A stretch of 48,473 bases of DNA from JAPLKX01 sp035530195 (GTDB lineage: Bacteria; Hydrogenedentota; Hydrogenedentia; Hydrogenedentales; SLHB01). The notes below the pieces were generated by a model that worked only from the letters and a program-made list of their open reading frames with translations, ran no database searches and was not told the DNA's origin. A program made the position numbers and the translations under genes. The stretch is from assembly GCA_035530195.1 (NCBI GenBank), contig DATKVG010000136.1, positions 1 to 48,473 of the forward strand. The letters run 5' to 3'. Numbering within the stretch: position 1 is the first letter of the stretch; each line of letters begins with the position of its first letter. Shown piece after piece: positions 14,868 to 23,170 of the stretch.

Positions 14868-15703
14868 CACTTCGCTTGCACTTTGTAGAGGCCGGTGCGG
14901 GCGGTGATGAACAGGGTGTTGCCGTCTTCGCCGCCGAACGCGCAGTTGGACGGATGTTCGGGGACCTTGATTGTGGCGGCAAGCGAGCCGTCCGGGCGGA
15001 ACACCATGATGCCGTTGGCGGTTGCCGCCCAGATGTTGCCCTGCGTGTCGGCCTTGATGCCGTCGGGGTTGTCGCAGCGGCAAAAAAGCCGGCTGTTGGC
15101 GAGTGAGCCGTCCCCGGGCAGGTCGTACGCCTGGATGAAGTTGCCCTGGCTGTCGGCGATATAGATGGTTTTTTCGTCCGGCGAGAGGCAGATGCCGTTG
15201 GGCCGGGAGAAATACACCGACAGCAAGGCGATCTCGCCGCCCGGCTTGATCGAGTAGACGCCGCAAAACGGGAGTTGGCGCTCGCCTTCATCGACGCCAT
15301 AGGGCGGGTCGGTAAAGAAGATCGTGCCGTCGGACCGGACGGTGGCGTCGTTTGGACTGTTGAGTTTGCGGCCAAGGTAGGAATCAGCCAGAACGGTGAT
15401 TGTCCCATCGGATTCGGTGCGGGAGACGCGCCTGTTTCCGTGCTCGCAGGCGATGAGCCGGCCGCCGGGATCGAGCACGAGGCCGTTGGAATGGCCGGAC
15501 GGCGACCGGAACGGGGTCTTGTCGCCCCGATAGTCGGCCCGATAGATGGTGTCGGCGGGGATGTCGCTGAAAAGCAGGCCTGTGTTTGGAGTCCAGACGG
15601 GTCCTTCGGTGAATTGAAAACCGTCTGCGACTTTCTCGACAGGGCCTGCGACAACCGAGTTGGGCGCGGCCAAAGCGGCCAGCGCGCAGAGAATAGTAAG
15701 CAT
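14867..15703 (-). CDS. SMP-30/gluconolactonase/LRE-family protein, exported
   Basis: 278 aa. Start ATG 15703 follows AGGAGG; the first ~19 residues (MLTILCALAALAAPNSVVA) are a signal peptide, so the six-bladed propeller acts outside the cytoplasm. FTEGPVW near residue 32, LNSPND, SRPNGICLSPDE and NPDGIKAD carry the Glu/Asn/Asp positions that bind the divalent metal in SMP-30 and gluconolactonases. The substrate is probably a sugar lactone. It does not appear to be cotranscribed with ilvC, which has its own promoter. Confidence 0.9.
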   Translation of the reverse strand: MLTILCALAALAAPNSVVAGPVEKVADGFQFTEGPVWTPNTGLLFSDIPADTIYRADYRGDKTPFRSPSGHSNGLVLDPGGRLIACEHGNRRVSRTESDGTITVLADSYLGRKLNSPNDATVRSDGTIFFTDPPYGVDEGERQLPFCGVYSIKPGGEIALLSVYFSRPNGICLSPDEKTIYIADSQGNFIQAYDLPGDGSLANSRLFCRCDNPDGIKADTQGNIWAATANGIMVFRPDGSLAATIKVPEHPSNCAFGGEDGNTLFITARTGLYKVQAK

Positions 15704-15797
15704 TGGGCATCCTCCTTTTCCGGGTATCATGGTTGATGGGGCGGGAAAGACGCAACCTCGGCGAAACCGGGCTGCTTTATGTTTCGGTTTCGGTTTC

Positions 15798-15826
15798 TTG
15801 ACACGATTCCCGGCGGTACTTACACT
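15798..15826 (+). promoter_or_regulatory. Near-consensus sigma70 promoter for the MshEN-HDOD gene
   Basis: Perfect TTGACA (15798-15803), 17-nt spacer, TACACT (15821-15826), among the best -35/-10 pairs in the window. Predicted transcript start near 15833. That start supports translation from TTG 15872 (39-nt leader) over TTG 15842. Confidence 0.7.
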
Positions 15827-15871
15827 TGAGTTCGTACTGTCTTGGCTGAGACTCTGGGATGGGAAGTCACG

Positions 15872-17308
15872 TTGAGCGGCAGTAGAACACAGAACCCGGC
15901 GGGGGACCTCGCGGGGCGGCCGCGCGATAAGCGCGTGGGCGAGTTGCTGATCGAGGAAGGGCTGATCAGCGATGAGGAACTGAAACAGGCCCTGGAAGTC
16001 CAGATGCAACAGGGCGGGAAGCTGTTCGAGGTCCTGATTGCCCAGAAAATCCTGACAAAAGACCAGTTGCACGCGTTCCTGTCGAGGCAGTCGGGCGTGC
16101 CTGCGATCGATCTGCGCAACTATGAAATCCCGCGCGAACTGGTGCCGATCGTGCCGCCGGAGTTTGCCCGCGAGCATGTGGTCCTGCCGATCGACAAGCT
16201 CGGCAAACTGCTGACGGTGGGCATGGCGTGCCCGCTGGACACGGTGACGATCCAGGAGCTGGAACGGATCACTGGCCTTAAGGTCAAGGCGATGTTGTGC
16301 AAGCTCGACGACATCCAGGACAGAATCCGCCGCTACTACCCGGCCCGGGAGGCCGTCCAGGTCCCGCCACCCCCGCCCAAAAAGGCCGCGCCCCCGCCCC
16401 CGCCCGCACCAGCGCCTTCCGCTCCCCCGCGGCCGCCGGCAACACGGCGGATCCCGCCGCGCCGGGATGCCATCGACAAGATTGCACAGGCCGGGCATTT
16501 ACCTGCAACGCCGGTCGTGGTTCAGCAAATCCTGCGGGCCTCGGAGGACCCCCTCAAGAACGTGCGAGACGTGGCTGTTTTGGCCGCGGGCGACCCGGCC
16601 ATCTCCACGAAGTTGATCAGCATCGCCAACGCCGCCGCGTACGGGATGGGGGGAAATGTGTTGAACATCTACCTGGCCGCGGCCATCTTGGGCGTCAACG
16701 GGATGCGCGCCGTGGTCTCCGAAATCAACGCGTCGATTCCGGCTGCATGCCCGGCGTTTAATTTCAAGACCTTCCTGGTCCGTTCAGTTTTTTGCGCGAC
16801 GGCCGCCGAGGACGCCGCGCAAAAATCCGGCCGGGCACATCCGGCGGATGTCTACACGGCCGCCCTGATACACGACACGGGCCGGCTGGCGTTGGCGCAC
16901 GTGATGGGGGAAGACTACGGCAAGGTCGACAGCGGGCTGTCGGTGCTGGACCTGATGGACGGCGAGTTGGAGACGTTTGGGTTTACTCACGCAGAGGCCG
17001 GTTACCGGCTGGCGCTGGCGTGGGGCCTGCCGCCGGTGATTGCCGGCGCCATACGCACGCATCACGACGTGGACGCGCTGAAGCTCGACCCGCTGGCGGC
17101 GCTGGTGGCGCTGTGCGCGATCCTGGCGGAACATTTCGAGCGGAACACGCCGGTCCGCCCCGAGGCGTTCCAGAAGTCGTCGGGCCTTCTGAAGCAGTCG
17201 GGGCTGGACGTTCCCGCGGCGATCGCCATCTACGATTCGACGGCGGCCGCGATTCCGCCGGCGCCGAAATCGGAGTTACGAGTTTCGGTTACTCGGCCGC
17301 GACCTTAA
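15872..17308 (+). CDS. MshEN-domain plus HDOD-domain regulatory protein
   Basis: About 478 aa if started at TTG 15872; TTG 15842 in the same frame is the alternative and neither has a strong ribosome site. Residues ~18-150 form a GspE/PilB N-terminal (MshEN-type) domain: VGELLIEEGLISDEELKQAL, then LPIDKLGKLLTVGMACPLD. MshEN domains can bind c-di-GMP. A Pro/Ala-rich linker (PPPPPKKAAPPPPPAP) joins it to an HDOD domain (LPATPVVVQQIL, DPAISTKLISIANAAAYG, ALIHDTGRLAL). The ATPase of GspE/PilB is absent. HDOD proteins take part in signalling and motility, so this looks like a second-messenger sensor with an HDOD output; partners unknown. Confidence 0.85.
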   Translation: MSGSRTQNPAGDLAGRPRDKRVGELLIEEGLISDEELKQALEVQMQQGGKLFEVLIAQKILTKDQLHAFLSRQSGVPAIDLRNYEIPRELVPIVPPEFAREHVVLPIDKLGKLLTVGMACPLDTVTIQELERITGLKVKAMLCKLDDIQDRIRRYYPAREAVQVPPPPPKKAAPPPPPAPAPSAPPRPPATRRIPPRRDAIDKIAQAGHLPATPVVVQQILRASEDPLKNVRDVAVLAAGDPAISTKLISIANAAAYGMGGNVLNIYLAAAILGVNGMRAVVSEINASIPAACPAFNFKTFLVRSVFCATAAEDAAQKSGRAHPADVYTAALIHDTGRLALAHVMGEDYGKVDSGLSVLDLMDGELETFGFTHAEAGYRLALAWGLPPVIAGAIRTHHDVDALKLDPLAALVALCAILAEHFERNTPVRPEAFQKSSGLLKQSGLDVPAAIAIYDSTAAAIPPAPKSELRVSVTRPRP

Positions 17309-17321
17309 ACCACACGGGCGA

Positions 17322-17501
17322 TTAATCCTCGGGCTGGCCGTTGTAATTCACCGTGATCTCTTCCCCCTCGGCGATATCGCGCATCGCGACGTACACGATC
17401 GTCTGTCTTCGTGCATGCGCTTGTACATGGCGTTGGTTCGGTACGCGTGGTTGTAGAGCGAGCCGAACCCGGATACCCATAGACATAATCGGGCGTGATC
17501 A
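17322..17501 (-). pseudogene. SET-domain protein remnant with frameshift
   Basis: Minus-strand translation gives FGSLYNHAYRTNAMYKRMHED in one frame and, after a -1 shift near 17400, IVYVAMRDIAEGEEITVNYN (then GQPED and TAA at 17322-17324). Together these are the C-terminal core of bacterial SET-domain proteins, including the NH (Asn-His) cofactor motif and the catalytic-region Tyr of EITVNYN. The N-terminal half is missing: only KKLITPDYVYGYP-like residues precede it before the frame degenerates. This explains most of the 17309-17691 gap, which otherwise holds the leader of the HtrA gene. Confidence 0.75.
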
Positions 17502-17691
17502 ACTTCTTGGCGGGCTTTGTCGACACATTTTTTGCAGGCCCGGCCACCTGCCCGTTTTACCGCGCGGAATGGGCCGGGAATTCAGAATGTTGCTTTCCAG
17601 GCGGCGGTTCGTGTTCTATTATGGCCAGTTTATTGGGCTCTTGTATGTTGACGCGGGGCATGTGGGCCTCGCACAGAAGGAGGTTAGCCCT

Positions 17692-19122
17692 TTGAGACGG
17701 CAGTTGGTTTTGGCGGCCGTGGCGGCGCTGGTGGCGGGCTGCGCCACTCTGGTGGCCGGCTGCGCCACCCTGCCCGCGATACAAACCGGGGCGTCGCAAT
17801 CGCTGGTGCTGAGGGCGAAAGACCGGGTAGCGCCGGCGCTGGTGCATGTGCGGCCGGTGAAGGAAGTATTCCAAAGAGGCAAGCGGGAAGAGGTGTCGGT
17901 GGTTGGCAGCGGGTTTATCATCGCGCCGGACGGCAAAAACGGCGGCCGCTACGTGGTTACGAACGAGCATGTGGCCGGCGAGAGCAAGTTTGTGCGCTGC
18001 GTCTTGTTTAATAAAGAGGAAGCGGACGCCACCGTGGTGGGCATCGACCCGTACACGGACATTGCCGTGCTCAAGTTCGACGGCGAGCAGGGCAAGCTGC
18101 CGTACGTCACCCTGGGCTCGAGCGCCAAGCTGAAGCCGGGGCAGGTGGTGCTGGCGATGGGCAGCCCCCACGGGCTTGCGCGATCGGTGTCGATGGGCAT
18201 CATCAGCGTCACGGACAGGTATTTGGAAGACCGCGGCGAGGAAATGGTTTCACCGTTTAATACGTGGATCCAGACGGACGCCGCGATCAACCCCGGCAAC
18301 AGCGGCGGGCCGCTGGTTAACCTGCGCGGCGAAGTCATCGGCATCAACGCGCGGATTCTGGCGGGTGCGGAAAACGTGGGGTTCGCGATACCAATAGATA
18401 TTGCGCGCGAAGTGATTGACAAGATTATCAAAGAGGGGCGCGTGTCGCGAAGCTGGCTGGGCGAAACGCTTCAGCCGACCCGGGCCAAGACGGACGATCC
18501 CGCGCAGAAAGGAGTAGTGGTCGCCGACGTCGACCCGCTCTCGCCAGGGTACGAAGCGGGCCTGCGGCCCGGAGACGTCATGCTGGCCATCGACGGGGCG
18601 CCGACCGACGCCCGGTACGAGGAAGACCTGCCGGCCGTTCGGAAACGGATTGCCGACATCCCGGTGGGTACGCGGGTTACGGTGAGCGTGCTGCGGGGCG
18701 GAAAAGAGATCGAGGTGCCGGTAACGACCATCGAGCGCAGCCTGCTGAAGGGCAACCAGGTCGAGTTTTCGGAATGGGGGTTTACCGCGGTCGACTTGAC
18801 GGCGACGATGGTGAGGCGGGCGCAATTGCCGTCGAAGAAAGGCATCCTGGTCACGGGCAGCCAGAACGGCGGAATCGCCGCCAATGCGCGCCTGCACTCG
18901 GGGGACATTATCCTCAGCGTCGACAAAATCGAGATCGCCGACCTTGTCGCGTTTCAAGCGCTGTACAAAACGGTTGTCGAGGCGCAGAAGCCGCTGGTGA
19001 TGCTGCAGGTGAAGCGGGGCGCGTTGACGCGGTTCGTGCTCGTCAAACAGGGCGAGGAGAACGGCCCGCAGCCGGACACGGCCTCGCTGGAAAGCGAAGG
19101 AGGCAGCGCGAATGTCAACTAG
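17692..19122 (+). CDS. HtrA/DegP-type serine protease, lipoprotein with two PDZ domains
   Basis: 476 aa from TTG 17692, 8 nt after a perfect AAGGAGG; the open frame upstream has no start signal. Signal peptide MRRQLVLAAVAALVAGC gives lipobox Cys17, and a 21-nt tandem duplication repeats it (LVAGCAT twice, Cys24). The trypsin-like domain keeps the triad H93 (TNEHV), D123 (YTDIAVLK), S204 (GNSGGP). Two PDZ domains follow (~235-330, ~350-440). Periplasmic quality-control protease, membrane-anchored by lipid. A TATTAT at 17617-17622 may be its -10. The first gene of a cluster with a pseudoprotease partner. Confidence 0.93.
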   Translation: MRRQLVLAAVAALVAGCATLVAGCATLPAIQTGASQSLVLRAKDRVAPALVHVRPVKEVFQRGKREEVSVVGSGFIIAPDGKNGGRYVVTNEHVAGESKFVRCVLFNKEEADATVVGIDPYTDIAVLKFDGEQGKLPYVTLGSSAKLKPGQVVLAMGSPHGLARSVSMGIISVTDRYLEDRGEEMVSPFNTWIQTDAAINPGNSGGPLVNLRGEVIGINARILAGAENVGFAIPIDIAREVIDKIIKEGRVSRSWLGETLQPTRAKTDDPAQKGVVVADVDPLSPGYEAGLRPGDVMLAIDGAPTDARYEEDLPAVRKRIADIPVGTRVTVSVLRGGKEIEVPVTTIERSLLKGNQVEFSEWGFTAVDLTATMVRRAQLPSKKGILVTGSQNGGIAANARLHSGDIILSVDKIEIADLVAFQALYKTVVEAQKPLVMLQVKRGALTRFVLVKQGEENGPQPDTASLESEGGSANVN

Positions 19123-20500
19123 CATTCTGGCATTTGTCCTGGCGGTTTCCGCGGCGCAGCTTGACGATGGTTTCCAGACCCGAGTCATCCAGGAGGCTTA
19201 CGACCGGTACACGCCGGCGATGTGCCTGGTGACGTATACGGCCGAAATCACCAATCCGACCTCCGGCGAGACCACGAAGCGCGACAACAGTTCGCTGGGC
19301 CTGATCGTATCGGCGGGCGGGCTGGTGATGGCGCCGGGCCACATGCAACTGGAGAACAGCGAGCCGTTCAACATCAGCGTGGCGGTCGGGCAAGGCGATG
19401 AAGAGAAGAAATACGCCGCAAGACTGCTCAAGAAGCCCGACGATGTGAACGTGTGCTTCATCCAGCTTCAGACGGACGATGGCGTGTCGTTTCCATACGT
19501 GCGTTTTACGCCGGGCGTGCCGCTCCATGTGGGGGATCCGATCCTGTTGATAGGGATTTTGTCGGAGACAATGGATTTTTCGAGGGGCATAGTCACTACG
19601 CGTGTGACGGCGGTGCTCGAAAAACCGCGGCCGACGTATCCGATCGAGGGCGCGATCCGGTACGGGTTTGTGAGCGGCCCCGTTGTGGACTGCGAAGGCC
19701 GGGCGATCGGCGTGGTCGGGTTTGATCTGACCTCGAGCGAGGGCGGCGACCTGTATGTGCGGAGCGGCCACCCGCTGGTGTACCAGGCCAACCTGTTCCA
19801 GAAGTACATCGACAACCCGCCCGTCGAAACCAGCGAACCTGGGGGCGAGGAGGCGTGGCTGGGCATCTTCACGCAGCCGCTGAATGACGATTTCGCCGAG
19901 TACTGGGGGCTCGAAAAACGCGGCGGCCTGATCATCAGCAGCATCGTTACGGGGTCGCCGGCGGAAGCCGCGGGCCTTCAGCCCGGGGACATCATCACGC
20001 AATTCGACGGGACCCCGATCCGGGCCAAGCTGGACCGGGAAGTGATCGGGTTTACGAAACTCGTGCGCGAGTCCGAAATCGGGAAACCGGTGAATATCAA
20101 GGTGCTGCGCGACCAGCAGCCTATGGAGTTCCAAATAACGCTGATGACGCGGCCCAAATCGGCGCGGGACGCCGGCGAATACGTGGACGAAGTGCTCGGG
20201 GTGACCGTACGGGAATTGACAACAGACGTGCGGCTCCTGCTCAACCTGTCCGAGGACGTCCAGGGCGTGATCGTGCGGCGGGTGAAGTCGGGCAGCGTGG
20301 CGAATCTCGCGCGGATGCGGCCCGGCATCATCATCATGAACCTCGGCGATCACCCCGTCGCCTCGATTGACGAGTTCAAGGCCGCGATCGAACAGATTTC
20401 CGCCGATAAGCCCGACGAGATCTCCGCGTTTTGCCGTGCCGGGGCGGCGACGGGCTTCTTCCGGCTCGAACCGCGGTGGGAAGACAATGCCGGCAAATGA
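19112..20500 (+). CDS. HtrA-like pseudoprotease with PDZ domains
   Basis: 462 aa; overlaps the protease gene by 11 nt and has GAAGGAGG 8 nt upstream of its ATG. Short signal peptide (MSTSILAFVLAVSAA). The chymotrypsin-like domain aligns with HtrA: a His remains at H77 (APGHMQ), an acidic pair at D110/D111, but the GNSGGP serine block has become GFVSGPV (185-191), with Val where the nucleophile should be. Two PDZ domains follow: 240-345 (LGIFTQPL, GSPAEAAGLQPGDIITQFDG) and 365-460. It is therefore probably inactive, acting as a substrate adaptor or regulator of the upstream protease. This reading of the active site is from alignment by eye. Confidence 0.85.
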   Translation: MSTSILAFVLAVSAAQLDDGFQTRVIQEAYDRYTPAMCLVTYTAEITNPTSGETTKRDNSSLGLIVSAGGLVMAPGHMQLENSEPFNISVAVGQGDEEKKYAARLLKKPDDVNVCFIQLQTDDGVSFPYVRFTPGVPLHVGDPILLIGILSETMDFSRGIVTTRVTAVLEKPRPTYPIEGAIRYGFVSGPVVDCEGRAIGVVGFDLTSSEGGDLYVRSGHPLVYQANLFQKYIDNPPVETSEPGGEEAWLGIFTQPLNDDFAEYWGLEKRGGLIISSIVTGSPAEAAGLQPGDIITQFDGTPIRAKLDREVIGFTKLVRESEIGKPVNIKVLRDQQPMEFQITLMTRPKSARDAGEYVDEVLGVTVRELTTDVRLLLNLSEDVQGVIVRRVKSGSVANLARMRPGIIIMNLGDHPVASIDEFKAAIEQISADKPDEISAFCRAGAATGFFRLEPRWEDNAGK

Positions 20501-21014
20501 AGGCAGGAACGCACGACGCATCGCGGCCGCGACAGTGCTGGCGTTGCTCGCGGCGGGATGTTCGCGGCCGGATCCGGATCCAAACGGCAGTGCCCGGGCG
20601 CTGATCGAGGAAAGCCAGTGGGATCAAGCGGTCGATCTTCTGAAACGCCAACTGATCGAGCAGCCGGACGATGTGGCGGCTCATTTTTACCTGGGCCGGT
20701 GTTACCTGAACGGTTCGATGTTTTATCCCGGTGCGGCCGCGGGCGAGTTCGAGACGGCCCTGCGGCTGTTCGCCGAGACGGGGAGGCACAGCCCGATCAG
20801 CGAGTACAATGACCAGTACTTCGAGCTTCGCTGTCACCTCGAACTGGCGAAAGTCTATTTGCGAACGTACATCGAGCTCGCGGACCGGGGCGCGCCGAGG
20901 TCCATCCTGCAACGGCCGATGCGGGATCTAAAGAAGGCCGCGGAAGCCGCCGGAAAAATAGCGCCGGATTCACAAGACGTCCGGGACCTGAAGTCCATGA
21001 TCGAGTCGCTGTAA
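20487..21014 (+). CDS. TPR-like lipoprotein
   Basis: 175 aa, ATG 20487, overlapping the pseudoprotease gene by 14 nt. N-terminus ends in lipobox LLAAGC (Cys25) after a short positively charged start. Residues 35-100 look like one to two TPR helix-turn-helix pairs (ALIEESQWDQAVDLLKRQL, DDVAAHFYLGRCYL), with a further helical stretch to 170. A probable scaffold or adaptor anchored in the envelope next to the protease pair. No enzymatic motif. Confidence 0.8.
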   Translation: MPANEGRNARRIAAATVLALLAAGCSRPDPDPNGSARALIEESQWDQAVDLLKRQLIEQPDDVAAHFYLGRCYLNGSMFYPGAAAGEFETALRLFAETGRHSPISEYNDQYFELRCHLELAKVYLRTYIELADRGAPRSILQRPMRDLKKAAEAAGKIAPDSQDVRDLKSMIESL

Positions 21015-21048
21015 AATCCCGCGCACGCGGAAGAGGATCGGAAAACTC

Positions 21049-21792
21049 GTGCCGGAAACGATGGCACAGTACGCAAGAAAAGCCTGCCGCGCAGTCAAAG
21101 CCGAAGCCGAAACCCTCGGTTTTCGCTGGCGCGTGACGCTGATCGTGGCGACAGCGGTGGTGCTGCTGTTGCTGCCGTCGTACCACAAGGGGGTTTGGTT
21201 TTTCGACGGGTTGCGCTGGCTGTGCGGCGAGAACTTCGCCCGCCTGGCACGGTCGCTTGGGATTAATGCGCGCCTCGTGCTCGACGTGGCCGTGCCGCTG
21301 GGAATCCTCGCCGCTACGAGACAACGCCCGCGCGATTACGGCCTCGGGCTGGGCAAGATCAAGACGGGTCTGGTGCTCTCACTCGTGTTCTATGCGGTGT
21401 ACATCCCGTGTTTCTTCTTCCTCTTCTCGAACCCGGGCTTCCAGCAGTACTACGACGGCGTCACAAAACAGTACCAGACCTGGCAACAGTTCCTCGCGCA
21501 CGAGATCGTCATCGTGGCAGTCCTCTCTCTGCGGACCGAGTTCCTGTTCCGCGGATTCCTCCTGTTCGGCGTGAAACGGGAGTATGGCGCGTATGCGGGC
21601 ATCCTCGTGCAGGTGATCCCCTACGTCCTGGTTCACGCCGGAAAGGCCGAAATGGAAGCGCTCGGTTCGTTGCCCGTAGGCATCGCACTCGCCTGGCTCG
21701 CCGTAAAAACCAACTCGATCTGGTACGGCGCCTTCCTTCACGGCTCGATCGCCCTCATGTTCAACGTCCTGATCTTCGCGCTGAACAGGTGA
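21049..21792 (+). CDS. CPBP-family intramembrane metalloprotease
   Basis: 247 aa from GTG 21049 (AAGAGG 11 nt before it; ATG 21061 is the alternative). Six or so membrane segments. The family's EExxxR is TE(164)FLFR(168), so the first Glu is Thr; the second-motif His positions H196 (VLVHAGK) and H231 (FLHGS) are present. CPBP (Abi/CAAX) proteins cleave near membrane termini or are involved in peptide maturation and immunity; the missing first Glu may lower activity. It lies 34 nt after the lipoprotein gene and is probably in the same operon. Followed by hairpin R3, 19 nt after the stop. Confidence 0.85.
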   Translation: MPETMAQYARKACRAVKAEAETLGFRWRVTLIVATAVVLLLLPSYHKGVWFFDGLRWLCGENFARLARSLGINARLVLDVAVPLGILAATRQRPRDYGLGLGKIKTGLVLSLVFYAVYIPCFFFLFSNPGFQQYYDGVTKQYQTWQQFLAHEIVIVAVLSLRTEFLFRGFLLFGVKREYGAYAGILVQVIPYVLVHAGKAEMEALGSLPVGIALAWLAVKTNSIWYGAFLHGSIALMFNVLIFALNR

Positions 21793-21810
21793 GGGGAAGG
21801 CTGGAGACTG

Positions 21811-21878
21811 GCGAAAAACGGGGACTGGCACGCTTTCTTCGGCAGTTTGAAGAAAGCGTGCCAGTCCCTGCTTTTCGC
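21811..21878 (+). repeat. 68-nt hairpin element, copy R3
   Basis: Same arms and GGCAGTTT loop as R1. Arm position 20 changes T to A with the matching change on the other arm (GGCTCG/CGAGCC becomes GGCACG/CGTGCC), and position 16 is now paired. It begins 19 nt after the plus-strand CPBP stop and lies between convergent genes. Confidence 0.9.
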
Positions 21879-21900
21879 GGCTCGCAAACTACCGGGAATC

Positions 21901-21921
21901 GAGTCAGCCCCCGTTTTTCGC
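21901..21921 (-). repeat. Hairpin element half copy at the 3' end of the GNAT-like gene
   Basis: Minus strand GCGAAAAACGGGGGCTGA then CTC, the left arm only. It encodes the last four residues (AKNG G) and the TGA stop of the minus-strand gene, as at 12491. Confidence 0.8.
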
Positions 21922-23046
21922 TTGGATTTGTTTTCTATAGATACGCCTGCGGCGAGTCTGGACGTGTTCGATGATCTTCCACTCCGCTCTGACCTGCTCG
22001 TTGGTTTCGAGTTCGGGGTTGGACTCGCCTTCCTCGAAGCCCCACTTGACTACGCTGTTGTACATCTCGACGGCCATGATGAGGTCGACGCCGCGCCCGC
22101 GGTATTCCTTGCGCACGCCCGCCAGGATGAAATCGACCAGCTTGGGCTTTCGCATCGCGAGCAACAGGTGCACCAGCCCGAGGGGGAAGAGCCGGCCGTT
22201 GGCTTTCTGCAGCGCCTTCGAGAGGTTTGGCATGGCAGCAAACACGCCGATGATCTTGTTTTCTTTGTTGACAACCAGTTTGACGAGGTCCGGCGGAATA
22301 ACGGGGAAGTATTTCTTGACGTAATACGCGCGTTGGGTGGCCGTGAGGGGCACCACGCCGTAAAGGTCGGTATACGTTTCTTCAAGAAGATCGAGTATTT
22401 CATTGCCGCGGCTGAGCAAGTCTTTTCGTTTTCGGAATCGGACGACGGAGTAGCCTTTCCGCTGCCGGATGCGCTCGGCCATCTCGATCAGGCGCGGCGG
22501 AAACGGGTTTTTGGAAAGGTTGTGTATCCGGTACTCCAACGCGTCCGCTTCCTTGACAAACCCGTATCGTTCGACGAAATCGACATAGTAGGGGTGGTTG
22601 TAATACGACGAGAAGGTTGGGATGGTGTCGTAGCCTTCGACGAGCATGCCCCACTTGTCGAAGTCGTTGAAGCCTTGCGGGCCGGTGATGGTTTGCATCC
22701 CGCGTCTTCGGCCCCAGTTCTCGGTGGTTTGCATGAGCGCCGCGGCCACCTCGTAGTCCTCGATAAAGTCGAACCAGCCGAACCGGATATTCTTGGCCTT
22801 GAACTTTTCGTTGGCGACATGGCTGATGATGGCGGCGATCCGGCCGACGATTTGGCCGCCGCGACGCGCCAGGAACAGTTTAGCCTCGGCGTTTTCGAAC
22901 ACGGGGTTCTTGGGGGAGAACACGCCGATTTCTTCGTGGATCAGGGGGGGTACGTAGTAGGATGAACCCGCATAGAGCTTCATCGGGAACAGCATGAACT
23001 GCTTCATGTCTTTTTTGGATTGTACTTCGGTGATGTCTACGGCCAT
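21904..23046 (-). CDS. GNAT-like N-acetyltransferase-fold protein
   Basis: 380 aa from ATG 23046 (GGAGAGAG upstream; an in-frame upstream start at 23112 is not supported). Early residues resemble a conserved family of GNAT-like proteins of unknown substrate: MKLYAGSSYYVPPL, then KNPVFENAEAKLFLARR and GRIAAIISHVANEK. Two halves of acyltransferase character follow, the second with KEYRGRGVDLIMAVEMY near residue 340, a Q/RxxGxG-like acetyl-CoA loop. The substrate is unknown. Its final codons come from a half hairpin repeat, so the C-terminus is probably recent. Confidence 0.75.
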   Translation of the reverse strand: MAVDITEVQSKKDMKQFMLFPMKLYAGSSYYVPPLIHEEIGVFSPKNPVFENAEAKLFLARRGGQIVGRIAAIISHVANEKFKAKNIRFGWFDFIEDYEVAAALMQTTENWGRRRGMQTITGPQGFNDFDKWGMLVEGYDTIPTFSSYYNHPYYVDFVERYGFVKEADALEYRIHNLSKNPFPPRLIEMAERIRQRKGYSVVRFRKRKDLLSRGNEILDLLEETYTDLYGVVPLTATQRAYYVKKYFPVIPPDLVKLVVNKENKIIGVFAAMPNLSKALQKANGRLFPLGLVHLLLAMRKPKLVDFILAGVRKEYRGRGVDLIMAVEMYNSVVKWGFEEGESNPELETNEQVRAEWKIIEHVQTRRRRIYRKQIQAKNGG

Positions 23047-23083
23047 CTCTCTCCAGGTTCGCGGAAATGTCCGGTTCGGCACT

Positions 23084-23099
23084 GCCGGTTCGGACCGGC
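23084..23099 (-). promoter_or_regulatory. Inverted repeat in the leader of the GNAT-like gene
   Basis: Perfect 6-bp stem GCCGGT/ACCGGC with a 4-nt loop, about 38 nt upstream of the start codon and just downstream of a TATTCT that could be the -10 (23110 region). Confidence 0.3.
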
Positions 23100-23170
23100 G
23101 CAGAATAGACAAAAATCTCCCTCTCTAAATTACCGTCGTGCGCAAAAAAAGTTACAGGGCGCAGGACGGA

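Noticed and set aside
17353..17691. Upstream extension of the HtrA frame (113 codons)
   Set aside because: It crosses the SET pseudogene, has no ribosome site, and the AAGGAGG before TTG 17692 with a signal peptide decides the start.
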